From: Phoronis australis | Lineage: Eukaryota > Phoronida > Phoronidae | Assembly: GCA_002633005.1 (NCBI GenBank) | Contig: NMRA01000091.1 | Coordinates: 322,445-386,444 of the forward strand | Reading direction: 5' to 3' | DNA: 64,000 bases | Part shown: one piece after another, positions 1 through 13,400 of the stretch | Layout: each line of letters begins with the position of its first letter | Position numbering within the stretch: position 1 is the first letter of the stretch | Notes under the pieces: model-generated | What the model was told of the DNA's origin: nothing | What the model saw: the letters and a program-made list of their open reading frames with translations, nothing else | Databases searched by the model: none | Translations under genes and position numbers: made by a program

Positions 1-476
1 TGCAAGATTGCGAAAGACTCCACGACACATCACCATGTGTCACAAACAAAGCATATTAGCTTTTTTCATGAGTGTCTTAGGTCTACAGAATGTTGCCCAG
101 TGCTTCTGAAGTTCAAAAAGATGTGAAGTACAGTCGAGTCTTCCCTCGGGGAAACTAGGTCGCAAGCTCGTCGCATAGATATCGGTAGATAGGCGTATCC
201 ATTGATCACTTTGTTTTTCTTATAATAAAGATAATGGTAACCATTTATTGGTAACCGGCTGATGTGCGCCCATGGTACGATATCCATGCGACCTGCATTG
301 TTATATCCAACAAAAACGTAACAAAGGAAAACAATGGTAGCCTCCCATAGGCACTAACCATGTGACATGCTTACGCCGGTCTCATGGATCTCGCAAGTTA
401 AGCAATAGCTTGCGAAATCCATACGACGTCATTCGGCATGGGTTGTTATCACAGACATTCAAGTACCTTCAAAATC
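1..476. other. Left edge, probably CDK12 intron
   Basis: No exon or repeat is recognised here. The stretch precedes the duplicated block, and earlier RS-domain exons of CDK12 are expected to the left of the window. Confidence 0.4.
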
Positions 477-905
477 TCCATGTTATAGCGCTAGTTTATT
501 GTAATCAGAGAAGACCTATAGGTCATTTGCATTCTTGACTCCATTTGTAAACTCCTATTGCAACAGGCTTTCTCGAATGCTCACATTTTTCGCATTCGCC
601 ATTTGACTTATTGCGTTACCTGTTTTCCCCAGTTTTGCAAGCTTGACTTGCATTTTCCTTCGTATACTTTTCTTGGTATTCTATTTTCTTTTGAGACTAA
701 ACTCTGAAAATCTTGATGGCAGAACTCCGCATCAAATTCTGAGGTTGAATAAGTTATCTCGCCAGTCGCCTCTGACTTAAGCAATTTGTGAACTAATTGG
801 TTTCGTTTTCCTAACATACTGACCCAGTGCTGATGGTCACTGGGGACGGGAAATTTTGAATGTTTTATCGCTTTCAATGATTGTGAGTTTTGTGACTAGT
901 AGTAC

Positions 906-1168
906 CAAAATATAAATGCATCTGTAATATCACGACCCAAAATGCATCTGTAATATCATGACCCAAAATGCATCTGTAATATCACGACCCAGAATGCAAC
1001 TGCAATATCATGACCCAAAATGCAACTGTAATATCATGACCCAAAATGCATCTGTAATATCACGATCCAAAATGCATGTGTAGTATCACGACCCAAAATG
1101 CATCTGTTATACCATGACCCAAAGTGCATCTGTTATACCATGACCCAAAGTGCATCTGTAATATCACC
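906..1168. repeat. 26-bp minisatellite, first allele
   Basis: About ten imperfect direct units of the type AAAATGCATCTGTAATATCA plus CGACCC. The same array at 2661-2896 has fewer units, which suggests a variable-number locus. Confidence 0.85.
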
Positions 1169-2169
1169 ACTTGTACAGTGTATCACTGTTAACATTCTAC
1201 ACTGTAACCAGTATCGACTGTAGGCATCCTGTGGGAACTACGGACAAGTTATACTTCCTGTATCTAATACAGGCAGCCATAACATTTGTGCTTGACTGTC
1301 TTAAAGCACGGATGAATTGTTATGAGAGTGAGCGTTCAAGAACTAAACTTTTAATTTAGACCACTTGCCCCTATAAATGTGGTCTCAAACTTGTCACTTA
1401 CTCAAATGAAAAGGGATTTCTGTGCTTGGATTGAACTGGCAGCGTATTGTTGCGCGAGATCATTCTCAGTGTGTAAAACGACCTGCCGTGACTACTTGTT
1501 CAGCATGGTGTCCTCCATTATAATTTACTGTCAGGTGATTTCAAACCAAAAATCGCCTGGAGCAAGGTGAGACCAATTTTGTAGCTGTCTAACCTTAATG
1601 TGTCCAAGTTTCCCCCACTGCTGGCGCCTCACATTCCTTTCGAACCTTTCACCGCCTCTTTCCTCTCAAAACCCAGGTGAAACACTCATGCAGGTGTCAC
1701 ATATCTAAGCTCAATGCAAGTGACGAGCTACCAGCTCAGCTGGCTGCCTCAAATTACAGCTGAGCACATAACTCATGTGAAGGCATTAACGACTGAATGA
1801 ACTACTGGCTAGATCATTCAGTTGTCTGGGTGGTAGGTAGCTATGTGCTCAGTTAACTTTCATTTTGAGGCTTCCAGCTGTGTTCATGGCTCTCCTTTGG
1901 CACTGAGATTTGTATTTGACAGATGTCTGTAAAGTTATAAAATCGATTTTCCTGAATTTAAAATTCCATTCCTATGGGTGACTTTTCATACTCTGGCAGT
2001 TAAGTTGTTTCATTATCATTGAGTGTACACTGACACTTTGAATGTACATGTCGATGAACTTAAATATGTTGCCAGTTCAGTTATTCCAGTTAAAAGTAGT
2101 GTAGACGGGTCATCTGTGAGTAGCCTGAGGTCCTCTGCTACGATTTTCAAATTTTGTTTCTTGTTCCAG

Positions 2170-2232
2170 TCGAGGCAGTCGCTATCACTCCCGGTCCAGA
2201 AGTCGTAGCCCATATTCCCGAAAAAGGCGATC
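2170..2232 (+). pseudogene. Truncated duplicate of CDK12 exon a
   Basis: The acceptor and first 63 bases match 3896-3958 and encode the same Arg-Ser repeats, but the copy stops at the N. It is most likely an assembly duplicate. Splicing to it would not yield a complete exon. Confidence 0.8.
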
Positions 2233-2233
2233 N
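2233..2233. other. Single N, contig join
   Basis: One undetermined base lies between the two allelic copies. It marks an artificial or unresolved junction. Confidence 0.9.
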
Positions 2234-2235
2234 CT

Positions 2236-3957
2236 CCAAGTTATAGCGCTAGTTTGTTGTAATCAGAGAAGACATATAAGTCATTTGCATTCTTGACTCC
2301 ATTCGTAAACTCCTATTGCAACAGGCTTTCTCTATAGCTCAGATTTTTCGCACTTGCCATTTGACTTATTGCGTTACCTGTTTTCCCCAGTTTTGCAAGC
2401 TTGAGTTGCATTTTCCTTCGTATACTTTTCTTGGTATTCTATTTTCTTTTGAGACAAAACTCTGAAAATCTCGATGGCAGAACTCCGCATCAAATTCTGA
2501 GGTTGAATAAGTTATCTTGCCAGTCGCCTCTGACTTAAGCAATTTGTGAACTAATTGGTTTTGTTTTCCTAACACACTGACCCAGTGCTGATGGTCACTG
2601 GGGACGGGAAATTTTGAATGTTTTATCGCTTTCAATGATTGTGAGTTTTGTGACTAGTAGTACCAAAATGCATCTGTGATATCACGATCCAAAATGCATC
2701 TGTAATATCACGACCCAAAATGCAACTGTAATATCATGACCCAAAATGCATCTGTAATATCACGACCCAAAATGCAAATGTAACATCATGACCCAAAATG
2801 CAACTGTAACATCACGACCCAAAATGCATCTGTTATACCATGACCCAAAGTGCATCTGTTATACCATGACCCAAAGTGCATCTGTAATATCACCACTTGT
2901 ACAGTGTATCACTGTTCACATTCTACACTGTAACCAGTATCGACTGTAGGCATCCTGTGGGAACTACGGACAAGTTATACTTCCTGTATCTAATACAGGC
3001 AGCCATAACATTTGTGCTTGACTGTCTTAAAGCACGGATGAATCGTTATGAGAGTGAGCGTTCAAGAACTAAACTTTTAATTTAGACCACTTGCCCCTAT
3101 AAATGTGGTCTCAAACTTGTCACTTACTCAAATGAAAAGGGATTTCTGTGCTTGGATTGAACTGGCAGCGTATTGTTGCACGAAATCGTTCTCAGTGTGT
3201 AAAAGGACCTGCCGTGACTACTTGTTCAGCATGGTGTCCTCCATTATAATTTACTGTCAGGTGATTTCAAACCAAAAATCGCCTGGAGCAAGGTGAGACC
3301 AATTTTGTAGCTGTCTAACCTTAATGTGTCCAAGTTTCCCCCACTGCTGGCGCCTCACATTCCTTTCGAACCTTTCACCGCCTCTTTCCTCTCAAAACCC
3401 AGGTGAAACACTCATGCAGGTGTCACATATCTAAGCTCAATGCAAGTGACGAGCTACCAGCTCAGCTGGCTGCCTCAAATTACAGCTGAGCACATAACTC
3501 ATGTGAAGGCATTAACGACTGAATGAACTACTGGCTAGATCATTCAGTTGTCTGGGTGGTAGGTAGCTATGTGCTCAGTTAACTTTCATTTTGAGGCTTC
3601 CAGCTGTGTTCATGGCTCTCCTTTGGCACTGAGATTTTGATTTGACAGATGTCTGTAAAGTTATAAAATCGATTTTCCTGAATTTAAAATTCCATTCCTA
3701 TGGGTGACTTTTCATACTCCGGCAGTTAAGTTGTTTCATTGTCATTGAGTGTACACTGACACTTTGAATGTACATGACGATGAACTTAAATATGTTGCCA
3801 GTTCAGTTATTCCAGTTAAAAGTAGTGTAGACGGGTCATCTGTGAGTAGCCTGAGGTCCTCTGCTACGATTTTCAAATTTTGTTTCTTGTTTCAGTCGAG
3901 GCAGTCGCTATCACTCCCGGTCCAGAAGTCGTAGCCCATATTCCCGAAAAAGGCGAT
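2236..3957. repeat. Second copy of the duplicated block, with the intact exon start
   Basis: It matches 477-2232 and runs without a break into the complete RS exon and the rest of CDK12, so it is the copy to trust. Confidence 0.85.
2661..2896. repeat. 26-bp minisatellite, second allele
   Basis: About nine units of the repeat seen at 906-1168, in the second copy of the duplicated block. Confidence 0.85.
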
Positions 3958-4444
3958 CTCACAAAGCAAGATCTAGGTCACGCTCAAAGACTTCCAGCAC
4001 ACGTGATGGGTCACGGACAACAGTGTCGCGTTCTTCAGGGGTCAATAAGTTTGCCTCAAGCAGCCTGGCCGCTGAGCTCAGTAAGCATAGGAAGGCTAAG
4101 GAGCTCATTGCAAAGTCACGTGACATGTCAAACTCACCTGCTGTTAAAGACATTCGGCCTGTTGAGCCTCCTCGTGAAATAATAGATGTGGACAAGATTT
4201 CGGAGCGGTCCATTCAAGCAACTGGACAGTTTGAGAACTTGGTGATCAAAGTTGACAACCCGGCGGTGAAGCAGCGATCGCCGTCGCCCGAGATTATACG
4301 GGAGGATCTGCGCCGGGTGGAGGCACGTGATGGGCGGAAGTTTGAAGATCGTCTTGGCACAATGGGCACGCTGCCACAGCTTCCACTGCCCCCGGTTGAC
4401 CCCAATGACAACCCTGATGATGAGGGTGATCTCAGCCCATATGG
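3896..4444 (+). CDS. CDK12: CDK12 exon a: end of RS domain and linker
   Basis: The acceptor is tgtttcttgtttcag and the donor gtatgt. The exon opens with dense Arg-Ser dipeptides (RSRSRSP, RKRRS) typical of the CDK12/13 N terminus, then a basic and acidic linker ending in LSPYG. It is the intact copy of the exon truncated at 2170-2232. It starts with the third base of a codon and ends with two bases of the next. Confidence 0.9.
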
Positions 4445-7400
4445 GTATGTTGTCATTAGCTGCTCACCTCTATTCCATGTTCCCAACTTTGTGGATGTCA
4501 TCTCGGCTTTTATTCATTCTCAATCTAGTACCCTGGTTGCATAGACTAGTAAAGATTCTGTCTTACAATTATGACTGTAGAAGTACATTGGCAGCGACTG
4601 CGCTTTGCTGAAATGAGATTAACTTATTTTTTGGAAATAGTTGTGTGGAACACAAGATGATATTTCTGACTTAAATCTAGTCATGGATCTTAGATTCCAG
4701 CGAAAATTGCGCTCCCCTCGGTTTGTGTTCATGGATGTCAAATGTCAGCACAGCTTTCGTAGGTATCTGACGTATTCAAATTGAGTAGAAATAATTGGTG
4801 TATTTTCCAACATGATGGTACTGTTTTGAGAAGGTAAAGATGTATTTCATAATCATTTGCATCTGTGGAAATGTACTGTACATCGGCTGTGCGAATGATG
4901 TCTAGCTTTCTAGTTGTGTTTCTGCTGCAATATATTCAAAGTAGGTAGTCTTCTCTCCTCACAAACGATACAGGCGTTTTTACAAACAGTGCTATGATGA
5001 ACACTACTCTTTTCTCATCAACCCTCTCAGGTGCACTTCAATTCCCTTACCGAATAATGTTCTGTCTTCTATCCAGAAAAGGTAGTATTTGTAGTGTGTT
5101 GACAGTTAGGGTCCACTGACGGTCACTGCGGCTTGTGGGAAAAGAAATTTTTCATATGGAAAGAATAGCAGTATGTGAGAGAAGAACCACAGGTTGCGAG
5201 AAAAGAATTGTGAACACTTTCGTGCATATTTTCAGTCATCGCTCAAGGTATGACCGGGAGTCATCAGCCAGTCGCAGGAGTGGCCGTCCCAGTATCCGCG
5301 ACCTCCCGATGCCCCCACACCATGGCGACCACTTGGAGCCAGAAATCGAGAACGAACCTCCCCGTCAAGAGTCGGCCATGCGCAAGCCAAAGTAAGTACG
5401 ATGAGTAAAACTTGTTGGCTGATGACAGACCGGCAAATCTGCGTGAAAGTTTCAGTGGAGTCCAACATGAATACACAAGATGATGCGCTCCTTGTTCTTT
5501 CAATTTAGTTTGCGTCATTCATCAGATATTTGCTGAAGTATGGTGCATCCCCTTTTCAATTCTTGAAATTATAACTCAGTTTCAACAATGCGAAGTATTC
5601 CTGAGTTGATCCATGTCTGTTCAATTGTAGATGACGTTTCTTCAGTAGGTCTTATGATTTATTACTGTAAAAACATATACTTGATGAAAAAGTTTCAGGT
5701 AACTTAGCCAAATATTGCTGCCCTCTGATTGTTCAACCCAAACTCTGAAGCAACGAGCTTTGCAGCAATCATATGGAAAGAAAACTTGAAAGTTTGATAA
5801 TCATTTCTGAGTGTAAAACCTAGAGAAGTAATGTTGTTGTATTAATAATTTAATAGTAGAAGAAAAACGTGACTCGTTCTCAGTTTTCAATTGTTTGAGT
5901 AGCACAGGTGCTGACTCTTGATATTGCCTAGAGCATTCATTATATGCTTGTAATCCACTCTTGATATTACCTAGTGCATTCATTATATGCTTGTAATCCA
6001 CTCTTGATATTGCCTAGTGCATTCATTATATGCTTGTAATCCACTCTTGATATTGCCTAGTGCATTCATTATATGCTTGTAATCCACTCTTGATATTGCC
6101 TAATGCATTCATTATATGCTTTTTATCCAGGGTACTTAACCGCCCTCAAATATTGGACAAGAACAAGTATGACTGGGGTGAAAGATGGGTGGATATCTTT
6201 GACATCATCTGTCCTGTGGGGGAGGGAACGTATGGCCAGGTGTACAAGGCCAAAGACAAGCAGACAGGTAAATGAAACTTTTGGTGTTAAGCTTTGTTTT
6301 AAAAAACCTTCTTGGCAAAGCAATCGCCCCTTTACTGTCTCAGAGGCATCTCAGTTCCCTAGTCCTTTCTGTACACCAAGTAGTTGTTCTATTTTTATTA
6401 TTGCGTACGAATCATGTTTTGGCAGATATGTTAGAAAATAAGTCTCTTGTTAATCTTATGATATTACGATGTGTTCAAGACTAGAAATTTGCAACAGGTG
6501 ACATGGTAGCACTGAAGAAGGTCCGACTTGAGAATGAGAAAGAAGGATTCCCCATCACAGCCATTCGAGAGATCAAGATATTGAGGCAGCTGAACCACCA
6601 AAATATAGTCAACCTGTCGGAGATTGTCACTGACAAGAGTGACGCTATAGACTTCCGCAAGGACAAAGGTAGATGGTTACCTGGTGTTGACTGGGGGGTG
6701 CATTTGACAGTCCTGTTCACTTGTACCGAATGATCCTCGTCACCACTAATTTCATGCAAAAATTCCGATGCTGTGACAGCCCCTAGTCATATCATGGGAA
6801 AAACACTTTCAATCTAAATTTATGAAATGTGCTAATCTTCGGTCTGTCATCTTTGTAGTTAAACGAAAATCTAAGTAGATTTCATGCAAAATGGAAAAAT
6901 TAGTGGAAACTCCAGCTTTTTATATTCACTTAGTTGGATCATTGGCTGTGGCATTGCAATAATTTTTGATATGTGCTCTTCGGCGCCGTGGTACTAGGAA
7001 CCAATCCTAATGGGAGATATGATCAAGCCTGTTACAGTACTTCCACTGGCGCATGGTCATCAGCATTATACTGTACACTAGATCAAGTGAGGCAAAAAAG
7101 GCTTTCAAGAATTTTGTTTAAATTGGCAAGTTGCAAGGTGTATCTGCTGGGTTAAAAAGATTAGCAACACTGTTCAAAAGTATAAGAATGAGTATCGTCA
7201 TGTCCGCCAATTCAAGGAAAGTTGAACTTTATACACGGTGCAAGTGAGGACATTACTGAGAAATACAATAGATAAGAAATGATTTGCATTGCAAAATGGC
7301 ATATGTGTACAGTCCAACAAAGCTTCAGTGAACTGCAATCAGGTGTGGGTCACTTGACTTCCTGTCACGCATCAAAAAGGACTCTGTCCGGTGAGAACTT

Positions 7401-10400
7401 AAAAATTTGGTAGGTACTAGTACTGTTCTCGAAATCAGTAAATGTAATTTTTTGTTGTGGTTTCTCTGCCAGACACTTATTAAATGTGCAAAATAAAATA
7501 ATCCAAGTGATATTTAAGAGTTTCTGAGTTGAAGTGGCAAAAGAGTAAGTAAACTCCCTCGCTTCAAATATCTGTGTACTCATTTCTTAAAGCCTGCTTT
7601 TGATGTGACTACTTTTAAAATTCTAAGACTGATTACTTTAGTGTACGTGGCACTCAGTGGAGCTATGATTTGAGTCTTGTCAGTTGCACACTGTATTGAG
7701 ACTCGTGTGGCTGCATGTATGTAAAACATTAGAGTAACATCAAGGAGGAGGGTTTGAAAATGACGTGTGTAAAGCTCACTCATCCATTACTAAGTGATAG
7801 ATGTTGTCATCTATTCAATGGAGCAGTGATTATTGATATGGAAAGTATTAAAAATGAGAGTCAGGGGATAATTGGCACAAGATGGTGATACATCTGGTAT
7901 GCATAATCTTCTGTGGGAGTGTACCTCGTACAAGAGCAATTAAGTCATTATTACTTAGAAATTAGTTTTCACATCACGACACTTCCTAATCTAAAGGACA
8001 GAATGTCGTGGAAGTTCTAAGACAACTTTAGGCTAACTGTATTCCTGGCTCCACGACTTGGATGTTCACATGTAATTTCTTTTGCACAATACTGAAATTC
8101 AGCAAACAATGGAGTAAGTGTTATGTTTTGATATGTATGTCAAGTACTACCAACACTTTGTTTTTGCTGTTGAAGAAATAGGCATTTTTCTAGAATTGCA
8201 GTTCGTCTAGGGATGTTCCTTGAGCAATTTTTGTCTGGGAATGTACAGTAGCTGGTCAGGATATGGCAACTTGCTCGCTGGAGAAAAGCTGTCAGTCTGC
8301 AATCGTTTTTTTTTTTTGTTTTTTCTGTGCGTTCTTATTAGTCTCCTCCAATAAAGAATTTGTAACCTTGCACACATACACTGTATCTTAACTGACCTAA
8401 AGTATATGCATGTATTTAGGCCCGTGTGCCTGTATGTGAAGCCGCGCCAATATCCAGAATTAGGCTCGTGCGACTATATGATAAACATGTGAGCAAAAAA
8501 ACCAGTGTGAAACTTTCTAGATGTGTAACGTGTATTCAGCTTAATATTCGCTATTTAAAACGAAAAGTACTAGAAAAAGACATTGAAAGACATGCGGGAA
8601 ATAGCCAATTATAACACGTGCATATGCAAGATACAATTAGTCAATGGATGTAAGTGAAGCATAGCGCCATCTGTTATTGCAAAGTGCATACTAGAACAAA
8701 AGTTCTTTTGGATATAGGCGCATATGTGGTGTGAGTTGTCACCTCTGTTTGCTTAGATGTGGTTTGAATGGTGTTCAAGCACATGAACCATATTGTTTAG
8801 ATGTGGTTTGAATGGTGTTCAAGCACACAAACCATATTGTTTAGATGTGGTTTGAATGGTGTTCCAAGCACATGAACCATATTGTTTAGATGTGGTTTGA
8901 ATGGTGTTCAAGCACACGAACCATTTTGTATTTTTACTTCTAGTGGTCTTTCCCTGTATTCAGGTGTGTTTTACCTGGTGCTCAAATACACAAACCACTC
9001 AGTATTTTTAATACTAGTCCCTTGTCTCGCCCCGTATTCAGGTGCATTCTACCTGGTGTTTGAGTACATGGACCACGACCTGATGGGCTTGCTGGAGAGC
9101 GGCATGGTTCACTTTCACGAGGAGCATATCGCCTCCTTCATGAAACAGCTCCTGGATGGTCTTAACTACTGTCACAAGAAGAACTTCCTTCACCGCGACA
9201 TCAAGTGCTCCAATATCTTGATGAGTAATAGGTAACACGACTTGTCCACTGGCCTAATTAGTTTCGTGGATGTGTCATTCTGTTGGCAGGGCAGCGTGCA
9301 AATGTAACCCCCTTGTTTTCAGGTTCTGTGATAGAATCACTTTCTTAAGATATTCTAGACGTTATCAACCATTGAAATGCTCAGTTAAACAGACGACGGG
9401 TTCACCTTTTTCTTGCTGGACTTACTGTTATATGCGTACTAATTGTTTATAACAAATGAACTTTCTTCAGTTGTGACTTCCAAACTTCTGTTATTTCTTC
9501 GCAACAGTGTCTGCTGGTTATACCAAGTACGTTTATTAGTGTCTGCTGGTTATCACAAGTATATTTATTAGTGTCTGCTGGTTATTCCAAGTACGTTTGT
9601 TCCTGCTGTTTTAGTTCTGGTCTCCTGTGTTTAATTACTGTCATCTCTGCTCTAACATGCTTACTGTTGCTTTATCGTACTACAAGGGGTCAGATAAAGC
9701 TGGCCGACTTTGGTCTGGCGCGTCTCTACAATGCGGAGGATCGTGAGCGGCCATACACGAACCGCGTGATCACACTGTGGTACCGCCCGCCGGAACTGTT
9801 GCTGGGGGAGGAGCGCTACGGGCCGTGGATCGACGTTTGGAGCTGTGGGTAAGTAGAGAGAAGATTTATGAGACTTATGATGGAAGTGGAGGTAGAGGCC
9901 ATGGCTTCTCTTGGAAACATTTAGCACCTCTTCATATTTAATCGTGAACAAAACTGGCTTGCAGGAATGTGCCATGTTGTGTCTAAGGAAGTACATTTAT
10001 AGTAAGAGAATCTGGTTGACTTCATGAGCAATGGCTAGTTATCACTGGTTTACTGGTTTTCACAACACATCAAAGAACTGTGCAATGTTGTCTTCCTTGA
10101 CATTTATTCTCTGTCGTTATTGTCGACCTTGTGTTTGCAATCCAAGCAGTGGTTTCTGCCTTCTGTGCAATGATGCTGGTTGAGAGTGTGTGCGTGCGTG
10201 CGTGTCTTGGTGGTTGTTATGTGTGCACTATTGCAGGTGTCTACCATCTGTCCTGGTTGGTAACATTACAAGTTTCATTCTGATGACTGGTAAGTATTTC
10301 TGATAATTCAGTCTTTATTTTAAAGAAATCTTCCATTATTATTGTCGGTTGGCATTACTTTTATCTTTGGCAGTAGTTGATATTTTGTACGAGTCCTGTT

Positions 10401-13400
10401 TGCGTAGAATTTTGAGAACTTGTTTCGCATAGGTACTATTGTCATTAATGTTTTGTCAATTAGAGCTAGCTGTTGTGGATACAATGTAATACAGCTTCAC
10501 TCTTTCAGAGTTGGTTGGGGTAAACATTAGAAAGCATATTATATTGGCAGAGGTGAGATTAAATTCTATTGTCAGGCCGCCATGTTGTGAGAATGTTCTT
10601 GACCTTTGCCTTCTTTCCAGGTGCATTCTGGGTGAATTCTTCACCAAGCGGCCCATCTTCCAGGCCAATCAGGAGATGGCTCAGTTGGAGTTGATCAGTA
10701 AAACATGCGGTAGTCCAACCCCTGCCGTCTGGCCAGATGTCATCAAGCTGCCTCACTTTCACTCTATGAAGTTGAAGAAGCAGTACCGACGTCGACTGCG
10801 AGAGGAATTCTCTTTGTAAGTGCTCCTTGGTCTACTTGTTGCTCGTCGTTAAGGTAATTAACGGTTGTGAGAAAACGCATTTAAATGCTAGTGATGGGTT
10901 TTCGCCTCAATCTTAGAGGCCCTTCATAAATTTGATCTTTTAAATTCAGTTGTCATTTATTGTTCAATTCTATCTAAGTTGGAAATGGCAGTCTTGGCAA
11001 GGAAATGCCTCAGTCGTGTTTCATAGGCTTCGTTACATTTCTTGCTTTGCATTGAACAGTAAATGGATTGGGCAAGTGCAGCTTCAACCTTTGACCTGCA
11101 CATTTCCCATGTGCCAGCCTGCTTCCTGTGTCAAGCCTGTTTGTCTGTGCTTTCAGCCTGCCCAAGCTGGCCCTGGACTTGATGGATCAGATGTTAGAAC
11201 TGGACCCAACCAAACGAATCAGTGCTGAGCTTGCCCTTGACTGCCCTTGGTTGTGTAACGTGGACCCCAACTGCATTCCACCGCCTGAGTACGTACACAG
11301 TGTTTCCCACTTTGGTCCACCTCAACTTATGGTCATTTGTCTTTTCGACAGATCTCGCTGTGGAATTTTTTGAGTGATGTTCAGTAAGCCTGGGACTGCA
11401 AACACACGCCCATGACAGCTGATAGTTCCTGTTCAAGGCTTGTTACTTTCATCCTACAAGCCACAAAATTAGTGTAAAAGCTACTTGTGGGCGTCTCAGA
11501 GTTATGACCAGTAATAACGCCATTGTTAAGGGCATTCAATAAAATGTGTCGTGATCATAAAACGACTTGATAAAACAGCTTCCAGCTCACTTAGTACTCA
11601 AAGTCAAATTTGAAATTATTTTTGGCATTTTCTGTAATTCTGTTTTGTGCAAACTCGAAGATAAGTTTCCAATATTCTGTGCTCGATGACATTATGGTTT
11701 ATGTATACAAGTTTCTAGTCCAAGTTTGCACTTGATGGTTTATAGATTTGAGCTACAAACTTGAGTAAAAATTTGAGATTTCTAGTTCAAACTCGAAATT
11801 CTTAGTTCAGATTCGTAACTTTTAGCATGGGATTAGACAGTTATTCACGCAAACCATTACGTACACGAGCAGAGAATATTACATTTTTATTGAGTTCATG
11901 CACAAGTAAAACAGAAAGCACCAAAAATAATTTCGAGTTAGATTTCGAGTAAAAAGGTTAAACCCCGGGTCAGGGTCTTAGTGTTGTTGGTTATTCCTGA
12001 ATGGAGAACTATCCATGAATTTTGCTGAAAACAGAAGTTTGAAAAAACTGTACAGAGGCATTTTCAGCTTGAGTGAAGATCGTGCTTACAGTCAGTCAGT
12101 TACCAATTTGTGAGAAAGATGTGTAATTTATAAAGGGTCATTGTATTTATTAGTTGTGTTGACATTTCTTGCTTTATGTTTTTTTTTTCTGACTTCTGTT
12201 CCATAGACTCTATGGTTGTGCTTTGTCTGTTTCCAGGTTGCCACGGGACCAGGATTGTCACGAGATGTGGAGCAAGAAACGGAAGAAGAGCATGCGAGAA
12301 GCCATGAAATTGGAGCAGGAGAGGGGTCGTGGGAGTGCAGGGTCAATTAGTGCATCTCGAGACGAAGGCTTAAGGAAGGGAGTGGATAGACCATCAAGAC
12401 CGTCTAGTAGGAATGCTTCGTCCACCTCCGTGTCTGGTGCTGGGTCGTCAAGTTCGACCAAGGCTGAAAAGCCAAGTTCCATCAGCAGCTCGTTGTTTTC
12501 GAAGGAGCCCGAGTCAATACCCGGCCTAGATTTTGGTAATGACGACAATTCAAAAATGGACTCTGAACTGGAGGTATCACAAGCTGGTGACCCCGTGGCA
12601 CCAGTAAAGCAGGAGTCTGACATTGAGGAGGGGACGGCAGACAACAAACTAGCAGCCAATCAGTTGGCAGGACTAGCCAGCCTGCTGTCATCTTCCAATC
12701 AGGGACTGAATGTGCAGCAGCTGGCACAGGTGCTCAACATTCCTGTAGACCAGACAACATCACAGCTGCTAGAAAGTCTCAACATGCAGCTGCTGCTGGC
12801 AGCTGCCGCCAAGCAAGTCCAGGAGAATACAAACAACCCTGCCCCAGTGTCCGATCTTCCAGCAGCAGTCAACCCCAGCCAGCCGGTTGTGAGTTCAGTT
12901 GGTCATTACAAGCAGCCTCCAGTGTCGTCCTCATCATCAAATGAAGGAGTGAAAACTGCGCTAGCTCAGCTGCTAGCACAGCAGGGTGTCCCTGTAAACA
13001 GCACACGCACGGCACAGGGAGCAGCAGAGTCTGCGTATTCCAAATCCATTGACAGCTTTGGACACTCTTCCGATCCGAGCACGCGCAATACTTTCAGTAC
13101 TGACCTGCTCTCCAGTGTACGGTCAACTTCATCTTCTCAGAGGCCGTCATCATTTGGTTATGAGGGAAATTACAGTCGGTACACTAACCCAGAGCCAGGT
13201 CAGGGGGCAGAGGGTCTCCATCTACCCAAACCTAATGAACCAGTGACAAGCCAAGCCATTCTAGACAGCCTGCGTAGTGATAGTCTGGACTCTCGTCAGG
13301 GCAATGTTCATAACAAGGGCTATTTCAACCAGTATGAGGATGGGCTAGGTGACGCTTCCAAGGGCAGGTATGGGTCACGACCTCCGCCGCCAGCGAGTAG

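Larger units (their letters stand above)
477..2232. repeat. Near-copy of 2236-3957, ending at an N
   Basis: From ttatagcgctagttt onward this segment matches 2236-3957 base for base apart from scattered substitutions and a different number of 26-bp minisatellite units. It breaks off at the N at 2233, inside the RS exon. The pattern fits two alleles placed in tandem by the assembler better than a genomic duplication. Confidence 0.85.

Noticed and set aside
905-3000. Regular direct repeats resembling a CRISPR array
   Set aside because: Units are contiguous without unique spacers, and the DNA is eukaryotic; this is a minisatellite.
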